This document shows, piece after piece, positions 8,460-19,525 of a DNA stretch of 64,000 nt. Source of the DNA: Chytridium lagenaria (Eukaryota > Chytridiomycota > Chytridiomycetes > Chytridiales > Chytridiaceae); contig JAHLKC010000095.1 of NCBI GenBank assembly GCA_025449115.1, positions 95,204 to 159,203 on the forward strand. The letters run 5' to 3'. A program made the translations under genes and the position numbers. How positions within the stretch are numbered: the first letter of the stretch is position 1; each line of letters opens with the position of its first letter. Below the pieces are notes generated by a model. The model saw only the letters and a program-made list of their open reading frames with translations. It ran no database searches and was not told where the DNA came from.

Positions 8460-9851
8460 ATGTTGTTGGGTGAGTCAATCAAACGGGACATGACGGAGGA
8501 TGGGGATTGGGTGAGGATGGGCACCGACGGGGTGGACAGCCTTACCTTGTCCTCAGCATCAAGCGACCATTGCACCACAGAGTCTTCTTTGGAGGGGACT
8601 TACGAGGCTGGTTGCCGATGGGTGGGATGTGGCATCAGCAGCTGTTGTGGGAAAGAAGCGGTTGGTAAGGAGCCTGAGGAAGCAGGGTATCCTTGGGGAG
8701 GGAGAGGACTATTACAGCGGTTGTCGCTGGTAGATCACTCCATGGAGAGCTCGGTCCTCCTCTCTATGGCTACACAGCTCCTGATGGAAGGAACTGCCAA
8801 CCGACCTCTGGATCTCGAGCTCCTGCTGTGGTGCATTAATGTTGCGGGAATCCAGGGCATCGAGCCTGAGGTTAACGTTATGACAATGTACAAGCCGGCA
8901 TCACGCAAGATCCGACCGATTGGAACGCCTCTACCTGGGGGAATAGCTCCTACGTCATGGGGCGGGGAGTTAGAGGAGGAAGTCTTGAGGAGGCGAAGGG
9001 AGGGGATGACTGAAGACCGTATCGACATCCTCTGCAGTGAGGCCGGCTGGCTTCAACCTGAAAAGCTTGTGGCTCTTAAGAGTATGCTGCGAGAGGAGAG
9101 CGAGGCGTTTTCGTTCAACCTTGCTGATAGGGGAAGGGTTAAGGTAGATGTATGCGACCCTGTCAAAGTCCACACGGTACCACATTCGCCATGGAAGTAT
9201 AGGCCCCGCAAGGTCCCTTACGCGCAGCTCGAGAAGCTAGTCTCGTTTCTAAAGGAGAAGCTTGAGGCCGGCATCATGGAGCCGTGCTTTGGGTCCTACG
9301 CAGCAAACTTCTTTGTGGTGCCGAAGAAGGATGGAGGAATTCGTATGATACAGGACCTTCAACCCCTCAATGCCGTGACGATCAGGGATGCTGGGGTCCC
9401 ACCCCGAGTAGAAGGTATAGTCAATTCGTATTCAGGCCTCTACATGGTGTCGCCTCTGGACTGTCACTCTTTTTATGACCAGTTCATTCTGGACGTGGAG
9501 AGCCGTGATTTGACAGCTATCGCGACGCCGTTGGGTCTCATGCGTATGGTTACCTTACCCATGGGGTGGACGAACTCAGTTCCGGTTGCTCAGCGGGGTT
9601 CCGTCAAGATCCTCCAGCCGTTCATACCAGAGGATGTCGAGCCTTACCTGGACGATTACGTTGTTAAAGGGCCAAAAGCGGAGGACGCGGACCACTCAGA
9701 GGTTTTCCCTGGTATTCGACTCTTTGCCCAACATCATCTGGACGTCTTGAGGGGAATTCTCCGGCGTATTCGAGCATCCGGCGTCACCACTCTCTGGTCT
9801 AAAGTCGAGATTCTTTGCCGAAGCGTGCGAGGTTCTTGGGCACTGGGTTAG
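8460..9851 (+). CDS. Reverse transcriptase of gypsy element 2
   Basis: The first 200 residues are a poorly conserved linker. RT proper starts at about base 9,180 with SPWKYRPRKVPYAQLEKL, followed by GIMEPCFGSYAANFFVVPKKDG, MIQDLQPLNAVTI, the palm segment SPLDCHSFYDQFILD, LPMGWTNSVPVAQR and the catalytic YLDDYVVKG at 9,644-9,670. The first-palm motif keeps the Asp of PLDCHSFYDQ. Divergent spacing and wording relative to element 1 show a separate gypsy lineage. The frame is broken at about 9,845, just after the palm. Confidence 0.85.
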   Translation: MLLGESIKRDMTEDGDWVRMGTDGVDSLTLSSASSDHCTTESSLEGTYEAGCRWVGCGISSCCGKEAVGKEPEEAGYPWGGRGLLQRLSLVDHSMESSVLLSMATQLLMEGTANRPLDLELLLWCINVAGIQGIEPEVNVMTMYKPASRKIRPIGTPLPGGIAPTSWGGELEEEVLRRRREGMTEDRIDILCSEAGWLQPEKLVALKSMLREESEAFSFNLADRGRVKVDVCDPVKVHTVPHSPWKYRPRKVPYAQLEKLVSFLKEKLEAGIMEPCFGSYAANFFVVPKKDGGIRMIQDLQPLNAVTIRDAGVPPRVEGIVNSYSGLYMVSPLDCHSFYDQFILDVESRDLTAIATPLGLMRMVTLPMGWTNSVPVAQRGSVKILQPFIPEDVEPYLDDYVVKGPKAEDADHSEVFPGIRLFAQHHLDVLRGILRRIRASGVTTLWSKVEILCRSVRGSWALG

Positions 9852-10321
9852 TCGTTTAGGCCGCCAGCCAAGCCCCTCTAAAGCAGTCAAGCTTGCAAAG
9901 TGGGGAAACCTTAACTCTGTCCAAGAGGTACGCGCGTTTCTTGGTCTTGCCACATTCTTCAGACGATATATCCCACATTTTGCCTTGCGAGCCGACTCGC
10001 TCTACAAGATGCTGCGGAAGGGTGCAAAGTTCAAGGCGGAGAATTGGGAGCTCGTACAGGAGGCAAAGACAGATTTGGCGGAGTCATTGGCTGTGCAACC
10101 AGTGCTGAGGCCAATTGACTACAGTGACGGGGCAGGGGTCATATACCTGGCTGTCGATGCTTCTCCTTTGGGATGGGGTGCGTGGGTAGGACAGGAGGGT
10201 AGAGAGGGGTAGAGGGCGGTGTCATTCTTCTCAGGGAGGTTTAACGATACGGAGAGACTATACGACCAACCAAAGAGAGAGGTGTTGGGGACATTGCGGC
10301 CTTAAGGCGGCTCATCAGTAT
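9840..10321 (+). pseudogene. RT thumb, connection and RNase H start of gypsy element 2
   Basis: The frame carries LGHWVSRLGRQPSPSKA and VRAFLGLATFFRRYIPHFA, the gypsy GxVxxxGxxxxP and FLGLxxYYRRFI landmarks. LAVDASPLGWGAWVG, the first RNase H motif, follows at about 10,150. An in-frame TAG at about 10,210 and a frame change before 10,322 interrupt it. Confidence 0.8.
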
Positions 10322-10905
10322 GTGTGGGGAGCAAACTTTGTCTTGGAGACAGACGCAAAAGCCCTTCTCGGGTCATTAGCGCATATTGAGACCTTGGATG
10401 CCACACAACAACGGTGGCTTTTGGCTATCAGATCGTATCACGCCACGGTACGCCATGTCAGCGGGAAAGCAAACGTCGTTGCCGACACGTTGAGCCGTCA
10501 CAATCTGGAGCCAGGATCATCCGACAATGGGGACGAAGTGGAAGAACACGTTGACCGTGTCCTGGGCTTAAAACTGGTTCATCAACGTGCCATTTCAGCA
10601 ATGAGTTGGAATGTTAACTCCACCCGCAACGCGGCAAAGAAGATGGAGGGATTCTCAGCCCTGATATTGGCTCATGACGTGATATTCCTTCAAGAAACGC
10701 GTCAAGGACGATGTTCTTTCACCTCTATCAAGGGCTTTGACTTTACAAGCTCACACGATGCTTACTGGATCGACTTTCCCGTAAGGGGAGGTGTGGGTTG
10801 GGGACGCAACGGTGTTGCCGTGTTGGTTAAGAAAAACCTTTTCGAGGGGAAGGCATTCCTCGGGTGTGCTTTGACGGGTGGTCTGTTGAGGAGATGGAGG
10901 GTCGG
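10322..10905 (+). CDS. RNase H C-terminus and first half of EEP domain, gypsy element 2
   Basis: RNase H motifs are FVLETDAKALLG and HVSGKANVVADTLSR (the final catalytic Asp region). After about 35 linker residues the EEP domain begins at about 10,594 with ISAMSWNVNSTRNAAKKM, then VIFLQETRQ with the metal-binding Glu and GWGRNGVAVLVKKN. The EEP domain is continuous in frame with RNase H, so it belongs to the polyprotein. The frame leaves the EEP sequence at about 10,890; the domain continues in the frame of the next entry. Confidence 0.82.
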
Positions 10906-12168
10906 TATTTGGAGGTTCGCTTCGGAAGAATTGTACTCGTCTCGGCGTACTTCCCAGCAGCTGGAAGAGGACGTGATCACAGGATCCCTTATAAAATGGC
11001 GTTTTCTCGAGCGGCTTTAGCTCGATTCGACGATCTAGAGGGGCAGGGGTGTACGCTACTAATGGGATGCGACTGGAACGTGTCGGAAACACCTCTGGAT
11101 GTCCATCGGTCGGCTTTGGATCTTATCAATTCGGGGTTTCGCGATGAGGAGCGTGAATGGCTGTCAGGTCTGTGTTCTCGTTTTACGGACACATTCCGGC
11201 ATTTGCACCCTGGCAAGGTCTCTTACACCACTTGGTGGCATAACGACCGCCGAGGAAATGTGGGTTTCCGGTTTGATGGGGTCATGGTGTCCAAGTCGGT
11301 GCAGGTGTTGTCGGCAGTGCACCTAGAAGAGGTGTGGGCATCCGATCATATACCTGTAGTGGCGAGTGTTGTCATGAGGGATGAAACGGCGGTCTTTGGT
11401 GGGGTTAACGAGGTCGATAAACCGGAGGAAGGGGTCCAAGACGCTATGTTGATGGAGGGGCTGGATGTCGGTACGCGTCTCGGTCAAGTCTTTTGGTTTT
11501 TGTGGACGGGGTCGGCACCACCAAACGTAACGGGGCAGTCTAGGGCAAGAGTGAAGCGGCAGGCGTCGCTTTGCTTTATCTCGGACAAGAAGCTCTTCCG
11601 ACATTCGTCTCGCCATGGAGGTAACCCACTGAGAGTGGTAGCATCTGTGGAATGGCAGCAGGAGATCGTACGCCAAGCTCACGAGGGGTTTGGAGGTGGC
11701 CATCGAAGTGTCTTCGGCACCGGTCAGAAGATACAAAGGAAATACTTTTGGAGAAATATGTGGGATAATGTACGGGAGTTCATTCGAACATGCAACGCGT
11801 GTCAGCGGCAAAATCCTGTGCGGTACATGGAAAAGCTGGAAGAACAAGAAGGGAGGCTGACAACACTATTTGGGACCTGGCATGTGGACCTCGTTACGAT
11901 GGAAGGTGCTAAAAGGTACTTAGCCCTCTTCATTGATGAGGTCTCAGGATGGGTTGAAGGTGTGGTGTTGACGAGGAAGATGGCTATCCCTATTGTAAGG
12001 GCAATGGAGAGGGAGGTCTTTGCGCGTTTTGGGGTCCCACAGCTGATTGTCATTGATGGTGGGGAACTTGACGGGGGGCTCTTCGCGAGGCGGCATCTAG
12101 GATGGGGTACGATGTGGAAGTACTATGGCTTACGGTCAGCAGGCAAATGGATTGGTAGAGAGGGTTAA
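10864..12168 (+). CDS. Second half of EEP domain and integrase of gypsy element 2
   Basis: The EEP domain resumes with GRIVLVSAYFPAAG, LLMGCDWNVSETPLDV (catalytic Asp and Asn; the Gly-Asp of the usual GDxN is GCDWN here), a Phe/Arg-rich strand and ASDHIPV with the Asp-His pair at about 11,340. Integrase follows: an HHCC zinc site with CNACQRQNP at about 11,790, GTWHVDLVTM with the first catalytic Asp, and VIDGGELDGG with the second Asp at about 12,052. After about 12,090 the frame reads nonsense and the integrase continues in the next frame. Confidence 0.82.
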   Translation: MCFDGWSVEEMEGRYLEVRFGRIVLVSAYFPAAGRGRDHRIPYKMAFSRAALARFDDLEGQGCTLLMGCDWNVSETPLDVHRSALDLINSGFRDEEREWLSGLCSRFTDTFRHLHPGKVSYTTWWHNDRRGNVGFRFDGVMVSKSVQVLSAVHLEEVWASDHIPVVASVVMRDETAVFGGVNEVDKPEEGVQDAMLMEGLDVGTRLGQVFWFLWTGSAPPNVTGQSRARVKRQASLCFISDKKLFRHSSRHGGNPLRVVASVEWQQEIVRQAHEGFGGGHRSVFGTGQKIQRKYFWRNMWDNVREFIRTCNACQRQNPVRYMEKLEEQEGRLTTLFGTWHVDLVTMEGAKRYLALFIDEVSGWVEGVVLTRKMAIPIVRAMEREVFARFGVPQLIVIDGGELDGGLFARRHLGWGTMWKYYGLRSAGKWIGREG

Positions 12169-12823
12169 CGTCCCAATTGTGAGTGCACTTGCGAAGGCTT
12201 GTGAGGGTCGACATCAGTCATATCACCTCCACCTCCATGCGGCTCTTTGGGCGTCCCGCATCACTGTCAGGCGCACCACCATGTACAGCCCGTACGAGCT
12301 ATGCTTTGGACAAGAGCCTGTTCTCCCAATCGAGTTCGTCATTGAATCATTCGCCATCATTCAGTGGAGAAGGATGTCAACGGAGGAGCTCTTAGCGGCG
12401 CGTATTCGTATGCTCCAGCGCAGAGATTACGATATTGCCACGGCAAAAAGGAAGATTCAGGAAGCACGGCAGAAAAGAGCATTACAATTCAACAAAGAGC
12501 ATCGTATCCGGCCACCCTCAGAGCAAATCGAAGAAGGGGACCTAGTCGTTGTGAGGGATTCTGCTTTAGACCAGCAGATAGGGAGGAAGTTGAGGTGGCG
12601 TTACTATGGGCCGTTCTGGGTGAGGGAGAAGGGGTTGAACGCGTATTGGCTTGCAGAGATGGACGGGGCACACATCAGTAAGGCAGTTCAAGGGTCACGT
12701 GTTCGACTCTATCGCAAGAGAGAAGACGAGGAAGGGGTGTTTCCGTTGGAGTTGTTAGAAGAGGAAGAGGATGAGCGTGACGGTGAGGTGGCTGTCGACT
12801 ACATCGGTCTCTCCCTCTGGTGA
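12125..12823 (+). CDS. Integrase C-terminal part of gypsy element 2
   Basis: GQQANGLVERVN supplies the third catalytic residue (Glu). YSPYELCFGQEPVLPIEF then corresponds to the post-core motif, a basic helix follows, and EEGDLVVVRDSAL with RWRYYGPFWVREKG forms the GPY-type module. The distance between post-core motif and helix is normal here, in contrast to element 1. The frame ends at TGA 12,821-12,823 after an acidic tail with no chromodomain. Confidence 0.82.
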   Translation: MAYGQQANGLVERVNVPIVSALAKACEGRHQSYHLHLHAALWASRITVRRTTMYSPYELCFGQEPVLPIEFVIESFAIIQWRRMSTEELLAARIRMLQRRDYDIATAKRKIQEARQKRALQFNKEHRIRPPSEQIEEGDLVVVRDSALDQQIGRKLRWRYYGPFWVREKGLNAYWLAEMDGAHISKAVQGSRVRLYRKREDEEGVFPLELLEEEEDERDGEVAVDYIGLSLW

Positions 12824-13569
12824 TATCGCCTCCAACAATCAAAAGTTACGGCACTTTAGACAGCCGCGAAAGCCTTAAGGCGAGCCTGAGCGATATACGG
12901 GTCCCCAACTACCGTCGTGGTTTGGGGTTAAAACAATAGCGCCTCTGAATAGTAGGAGGAGCCTGAGTGCGGTTGCGGGAGCACTCCTTCTGGTGGGTAT
13001 CCAATGAGGGCATTGGACCTGAGGGTGGGTTCATCAGTTGTGGTAGCATGGGCGGGTTTAGTAGGGGGACGCGTCTGAATGTGTTGGGAATGTTACGTGT
13101 TTGTATCCCGCCATCGTGTTTGACGACGGGATGTGCCGACGCTGATTTCCTCCCTTATATTTGACACGGTTTTGTGTCTTTGCGGGCTTTTTCTTTTCTT
13201 ATCCTTCGCTTTGCCCTTCCTTTTCCTTTATCTTGTAGTGTGTTCACGCGTTTTACTTCCTCTTCTGGTGTTTCGGGAGGGGAAGGGTGTCTTTTCCTTT
13301 ACCTTGTAGCGCGTTTGCGCATTTTGTGCCTGGAGAGAGGACTGGACGGGAGGAAGACAAGTGTTTCGTCTTACCGTGAAGTTTAAAAGACGGTGTGGGT
13401 GTCTTTGCGAGTGCTGGACGTGGCAGGGAAGGAAGGTGGTGGTCTTTGTAGGAAGAAGGATTAGAACAATAAAGCACAAAGTTGGGCTCCAAACTATCAA
13501 CTTGCCTAGTGAAGCGAGACGACCACAGATGACCAACAACAGGCATCTCGACCAACGTGGTAGCATGTC
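12824..13569. other. 3' non-coding region of gypsy element 2, probable LTR
   Basis: The stretch is T-rich with two similar blocks at about 13,220-13,245 and 13,288-13,315 (cttttccttta-cttgtag), an acaataaagca polyadenylation-like site at about 13,470 and a tggtagcatg at about 13,557 that resembles an initiator-Met tRNA primer site. Boundaries cannot be set without a second copy. Confidence 0.35.
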
Positions 13570-14706
13570 ATAAGTTGGCGCACCACGTTGACCACCCTTC
13601 TTTCTTTAAAAACCTCTCTTGTATCTATGGGTAAAAACTATGAAAAACCCAGAGAGGGAAAAGAATGAAACGGGAACAAGGAAATAAGGATAATGGCACA
13701 ACGTCTATATAAGCGACGCATTCATGCCTATTGGTGAGGTTATCCAATGATGTCACAAACAATATTATACTGTTGGTGGGAGGATCGCCGATGCCTCACA
13801 ACAGCAGTTGTAGAGGTTCTTGTGGAGTCGGGTTGAACAAAGTAGGGGCACTTGAATCTTCCTCCCATCCTCGATGACGGGTTCACTTTTATAATAATAT
13901 TATACATTATATACTCAATGACTTCATTCCATTTATTAATTATAATTTTATATAATTACACATTGCGCAATGATACCGTTGCACATATGGGCTCAGGTCT
14001 GTTGCACAGAAGATATATTTGAAGTAAAAAAGCTTGCTGATTCCGATCAATCATTTATATACGGGAAGGTGCTACAAATGTGTAATACCATCAGGCAGAG
14101 ATCCTGCTGCCATCCAGCAGTCAGGATCAAATCAGGCAGTTCTTGAATTCGCTGTGTACGAGGCATCTTCTTGGACTCTTTATGGTGGGACAAACTTGTG
14201 TCACTGCTGTACTTGGCGGTATCCAGCTTGAATCACCTGGTGGCCTCACAAATAAATTCCCAGTATCATGACCTTGGACAAAGATTTGGGTGGAGGATGA
14301 AAATGGCCTGGCCGCAGAAGATGGACCCGCATTGTCATTTTAAGTGTCGTCATCTATATTATCCAGATTATCCGGGAACGTGCGTAAATTTGAGAAATCA
14401 TATCCAAGTCTAATTACTCAGCGCTGGGAATAATGTACAATATTATTATTTATTGGGAGTTTAAGGTTAAAACTCAAAATACGCATAAGAATTTATATTT
14501 TTATAAAAAGGAAATTTTATAAATGTATTGCCGCTAATAGTAAAGAAGCATAATATACGACTAATGAAATATCTTTTATTCTAAATTGCAATTTTGGTAA
14601 CATTGAATACAAAGGTTCTCGTTGCATGGACAAGTTAAAATATTTGCAACAACTTGAAAAATTACGGCGTTTTTTTTTTGTTCCCTCAAAAAGGAGATGA
14701 CAACCC
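13570..14706. other. Transition into AT-rich island, nothing recognised
   Basis: Base composition drops in GC from about 13,870 onward. Short open frames at 14,034-14,413 have no recognisable product. Confidence 0.4.
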
Positions 14707-15404
14707 CTAAAATCTTTGATCTTTTGTTAATAGTTTCATGGCGAGCACCATTTGTTTCAGGTTGTAATTATGTTTTTTAATTTCTGCCGTGTTACCATTT
14801 AATTTTGTCATGATTTTTGGTTCACCTCGGTAGCCTCTCTGCCTGATCCAAGAGGGGGACAAGGCTTCTCTAACCATCTTTAGGTCTGGCCAACTTCCAC
14901 ATTCCACCTCCGGAAATATGAACGATTTTTGATGAGCCCAGTGCAGTGGCAACTTGGTAACGGTAACCAGCATGTTTGAACTTGTGACTATACAGTCCTT
15001 TGTTCAATGGCTGGTCCTCTTGAACTAAAAAGTCAACACCGTCCACATAGCTGAAGGATGGCGTAATCCAGTTGTCCCACTGTCTTCCCAAAAGATCTTA
15101 ATTTGGAATTGGTAAGACAATGGATTAACGTGAAAGAATAAAAAAAATAAAAAAAATGGTTTACTGTATTGATATTACTCATGATGATCAGCATTAAATT
15201 GACATTTGTGCGCCAGGAGCTGGCAGAAACAGTTGAATCTACTGGCTGCCACGTCATTGGTCGGATAGGTTTCAAAAGTAAAGTGTCCAAAAGAAATGGA
15301 TACGCAACAAGAGATTGAACCGCTTGTGGACGCACCATCTCCCAAACTTCCAGACCAGTCTCATGGTCACAACCAAAGTGGGCACTGAACCTCCGATGCC
15401 ACAC
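14707..15404 (-). pseudogene. Harbinger-like DDE transposase relic (copy 1)
   Basis: Read on the minus strand, fragments in successive frames give an N-terminal helical region (RRFSAHFGCDHETGLEVWEM), the first catalytic block YVDGVDFLVQEDQPLNK, YSHKFKHAGYRYQVATALG, a second block ending in a WPDL-type Asp, and RGYRGEP with the third acidic residue. The layout matches PIF/Harbinger (DDE_Tnp_4-type) transposases as I know them. Frameshifts and an intron-like gap at about 15,110-15,200 break it. Four related fragments occur in the same AT-rich island. Confidence 0.65.
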
Positions 15405-17504
15405 TGTGTGACCAAATCTACCCTTGTAGCACGTTTCAGTGCGAAGCTCTAAAGTAATGAAATAATAATTTAATATGTTATATATATCATAAGTATAAAA
15501 TTAAAAGAAAAACCAAAAGTTTACACCGACTCATTATTCTTAATGCGTCTAACAGAAGCTTTGCTCTTTTGTGTCTTCCACAGTCTCCTCCAGTCTGATC
15601 AGGCGGGGAGTTTCAGTATTGTATGGTAATTGTAATAATATATTAATTCACAAGAGGGTTTATTTACAAGATAGCTGGTGGCGTTAGGTGTTTTTTAACT
15701 AAACCTTCATGCCATTAAAATCATCATTTATCATATTCTAGTTATTGATTAATAAAAGTTTTTCCGGAATTTTCTATTACATTGGCAGGAAAACATTCAA
15801 GACTTTGGATACATTAGTGTATTCTTGCTGGTGTGCATTTGTCTTCTTGCCTCTCTTTTTTCAGTAATCCATAATTGGTGCAAGAGTTCAAATCTGTTAA
15901 CAACATTCCTGAGACTTTCACGACTAAAAGTAGTCAATTTAGTTGTCTTGACTAAAACTCATATATCTCTAGATTTATGGGGACAAATGATCGAGGGTGA
16001 AATGAGCCTAATGCGCAAGAAAAAAGCCTCACAAAATGGTAAAGTTCATGTACATAGCATATTTTTTTGAATTTATTTTATCAAAATACTGGTAATGTTT
16101 AAATGGCCCTTTGTTTTATAGATGTCCTTAATTTCAAAATCTGACCTCAACCATTCCAAAGTTATATGTGAAGCTACTTTTTTAGTTGTCCCAATTGAGT
16201 CAACTAAAAGGTGTAGCAATAATCATAAAACTAAAAACACTTACTTCGAAAATGTCAGGAAACCATAATAAAATTGACTTTACTAAAAAGAGATGCCATT
16301 ATAGAAACAAGTTTAACTCTTCTCTATGGGCAAAAGTTTACGTTATCTGTTTCAACGCAAAGTTTAGCATTACCAAAAAGACTAAATAAATCCTATCAAA
16401 ATATGGTCAAGTCTACTTCTCTTTATTCATTTGTTTAACTGCTATTCTTCAGCTATATTATAAATAAACAAAGCTATTTATTCGCCAAATGACATATAAA
16501 ATGGTAGCCAAACCTCATACATGACTCACTCCAACCCAAACAACTTGACACATCTGTTTGGCATCAAGAGTATTTATTTTCTTTGGATCCATCAAAAAGT
16601 TGATGGGAAAGGGGGGCAGGGTGTTGGATATAGATTCAAGACATCTTTGGATGGAAGAAAAAATATGTCAATTTATATTAATGGCAAAAGTATTATTATT
16701 AGAAAGACACTGAATGGCACACCAAAGATTAAGGTTAAAAGCCCTAAGCTCAAAATTGTTAACGTTAAATCTGAGTTATTGAATACCTTCACAAAAAAGG
16801 AAACACCATGTGGTGATGGGTTCATCTTCATAACAGAGAAACAAAACCAAGCTTGAAAAACGCCTTACATTTATCAAAGTTAAGTCTAATGACCGCATAA
16901 GTTGTATAGGGCTTTGCCCCTCTTACTAAGTTTCTACCTCTTAATTCCTGTAAATTGATCACACTGCAATGCGCAATTCCATACGCACTTTGCATTATGT
17001 TGCGCACTCTTTGACGTCAAGAATAAAAAGATGCGTTAATACACTTCAGAGCCAAATTCTCCTGAATACTTACAAGCATATTCGCACTTTTTCAGCGCAC
17101 ATTGAACGATCAAAGTTTGCGCTATCTGTTGAAGATAAAATTGATTTACTTTTCTGACCCTTACCCACTGTTAAGAAACCAAGGTTGTAACTGGTAACGT
17201 TATTAACCTGGAACTACTTTAAAAAAATCATTAAATTGATTAATTCTTAATCTATGTAGGTTTAAAAATAACATTATCATCACGACTTAATGTGCACTTG
17301 AATGCGCATTGAGTGCCTAATGCGCATTGGAGTGCGTTATGAGTGCGCGGTTGAATTAGTGTAAAGTATATACTGTATGGAGGCAGGAACTTACCATCTT
17401 AGTGCAGGGCGCATGCTGTACACAAAGAAGTGTAACAAGGTATTTTATTAACTAATCAATATAGTTATATTTATTGCTAATAAATACATATAGTTTAGGC
17501 CTTA

Positions 17505-17542
<38 letters not shown>

Positions 17543-17939
17543 GCCTTTATATTTTTGCGTTGCCACCATATATTGCGGAAGAGTGAAAAGGGTTAATAGT
17601 TGATTAAAGATCCTCGATCAATATGTACATTGTAATTAATTACTATCTGTATAAAAAAAACCTTTATAAAAGACTATTGCGGTGGCATGTAATTGTCTAT
17701 GCCACCACTCACATTGTTACCTATTTCATCAAGCCAAATCACTACTAGAATAGAAGTTTAAATCATGGACCTGATGCAGATTGCTGCCTGTAAAATGATG
17801 GTAAATGTTATCCGCATACATTTTTTCCTGTCTATAATTATTATCATTGGTTAATGATTATATTACTAATATTATGTATTTATAATGCATTTACTAATTA
17901 CACATTATTCTAATCTGTGCATGTTTATAGGGGTCCCAT
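15405..17939. other. AT-rich stretch with no recognised gene
   Basis: Only short frames occur, the longest at 16,521-16,856 (111 residues, Lys-rich, no known motif). Segments at 16,965-17,100 and 17,285-17,350 are dense in TGCGCA/GCGCA words on both strands, as in subterminal regions of DNA transposons. An (AT)n microsatellite lies at about 17,507-17,539. Confidence 0.4.
17507..17539. repeat. (AT)n microsatellite
   Basis: An uninterrupted run of AT dinucleotides. Confidence 0.95.
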
Positions 17940-18700
17940 TTGTCAACACCAAACGGACTGCAGCCAAGCTATATTGGCAGCGCCAGTTCCGCTTTGTTGA
18001 CGGAGTTAGCAGAGACACAGCGGATAAAGTGTGGGAGCTGGCAGCCCATCACTTTTGAGAGCCGCCTCAGCCTCAAGGACTTCCTCTGCTTTATGTTCTA
18101 CCTGAAGTATTACCCCACAGACGCTATTGGTTGCAACTTTATGAAGAGATCAGAGTCAACTTACCAAGAACGGATGGCGCGCTGCCTTGAGGCATTGGAA
18201 AATGTAAACACGGTAAACATTTATTATTACTGAAGTTCTTCTCATAATGAATACTTTTTTATTTATTATTTGCTTACACGGTAGAATTACAAATTGACCC
18301 ATCTTCCCGCACACCAACCCACCGCCCTCTCCCCCATTCCCAATGCCCCTTTTAATTGATGAAAAGCTAATACTATTATATCTTTATTTTGCTTGATTTT
18401 AATTTCATTTTTTTTAAATTTAATAGATAGATTTTGACGACCGATGGGTAAATTGGAACGCGAAAATTTCTTCTATGTATGTCAACGCGCGTCCGTTGAA
18501 CACCAGCCTGTTTAGCCACAAGTTTAAACATGCGGGTTAAAGATATCAAGTTGCAGCAGCCCTCGGCACTTCAAAAATCATTCTTGTATCACTAGGAGTG
18601 CCTTGTGGAGAAAGTTTGGATCTTACCATGGTCCACAACTATCTATTTCCTATTCTTCCTGAAGACAAACGAGCAGCTGGAGATAAAGGTTAACGGGAGG
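17940..18700 (+). pseudogene. Harbinger-like transposase relic (copy 2)
   Basis: The frame 17,940-18,233 matches the N-terminal region of the other copies (FLCFMFYLKYYPTDAIG against FLWAMFYLKTYPTDDNA at 26,200). After an AT-rich gap of about 190 bases, probably an intron, the sequence resumes at about 18,430 with VNWNAKISSMYV, NARPLNTSLFSHKFKHAG, a stop, RYQVAAALGTSKII, CGESLDLTMV and EDKRAAGDKG. The first catalytic block (DGVDFLVQE in copy 1) is missing, so this copy could not be active. Confidence 0.6.
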
Positions 18701-19226
18701 GTGCACTTTTTTGACTATTGAAGCGAATTTCGGGTTATGAATTTTTTTTATGAATCAAGGGTTAATTATTTGTAGAATATTATTATATTTTTCCTTAATT
18801 TGTATTATTAATAATTCTTAATATTATGCAATAATTAAAAATTATGAAAAGTATTAATAATGTATTTATATATTAAGTCTTACTAAAAATATATAGTATT
18901 TAAGATTTTTTATTAAATAGACGCAAAGGGGGTTGCAGTCAAGTTGAGGACACCGCACCCAAGTAACTTCAAATAAAAAAACCTATTATGTATTATTAAA
19001 TAGGCACTTTGGTTATATTTAAATCAGAGTTTATTTAAAGATTATAATTAATAAACAAATTGAAGCCATGGAGCTTTTTGCTCGTTTGCTGGCTTTTATG
19101 GTTTGCCCAGCTATAAGGTAAGATAGACCAACTGCAATGGGGTATTGTGAGCCAAAGACATTTCATTATCTGAATAATTTTTCTTTCCAAACAGGTGTGA
19201 TATCAATAAAGCAAAAGTAAGTGAAT
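18701..19226. other. AT-rich stretch, nothing recognised
   Basis: Non-coding, very AT-rich, no frames above background. Confidence 0.5.
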
Positions 19227-19525
19227 CTATCTATATTTGAAAAAGCAATGGATGGCGCTTGAGATTGGTTTCTCAAGCTGCTGACCACACTCTTCTAACA
19301 TAGGGCTGTTTGGTGTGCCCAGGTGATTGATGCATGTTTTCTTATTAATTAACTCATATTGAAAAGTCCGCCCACGGTCGAGAACTTGCATATCAAAGGT
19401 AAAGCCCGCAGCAAACCGGATGATAACTTCAACGTAGTTCCGGCCTTGGGACTGGTAGCGTATTATCTCGTGTAACCAAAGATTGGTTTCTATTGGTGCC
19501 TTCCGTGTTTGGGTGAGGAGGTACT

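Larger units (their letters stand above)
6364..13565 (+). mobile_element. Ty3/gypsy LTR retrotransposon, element 2 (decayed)
   Basis: On one strand, in order: an acidic and Lys-rich gag-like region, a retropepsin-like protease, a pyrimidine-rich spacer, RT with YLDD, RNase H, an EEP nuclease domain, integrase with zinc site and DDE core, and a C-terminal basic module. The proteins are only distantly similar to element 1, and no chromodomain or ASCH-like domain is seen. Frame breaks occur at about 7,560, 9,845, 10,210, 10,890 and 12,100. LTRs are not delimited; non-coding sequence at 12,824-13,565 is the likely place of the 3' LTR. Confidence 0.85.

Noticed and set aside
13557..13566. tggtagcatg as a primer binding site of gypsy element 2
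   Set aside because: Only partly similar to an initiator-Met site and found at the 3' side of the element with no LTR defined in front of it.
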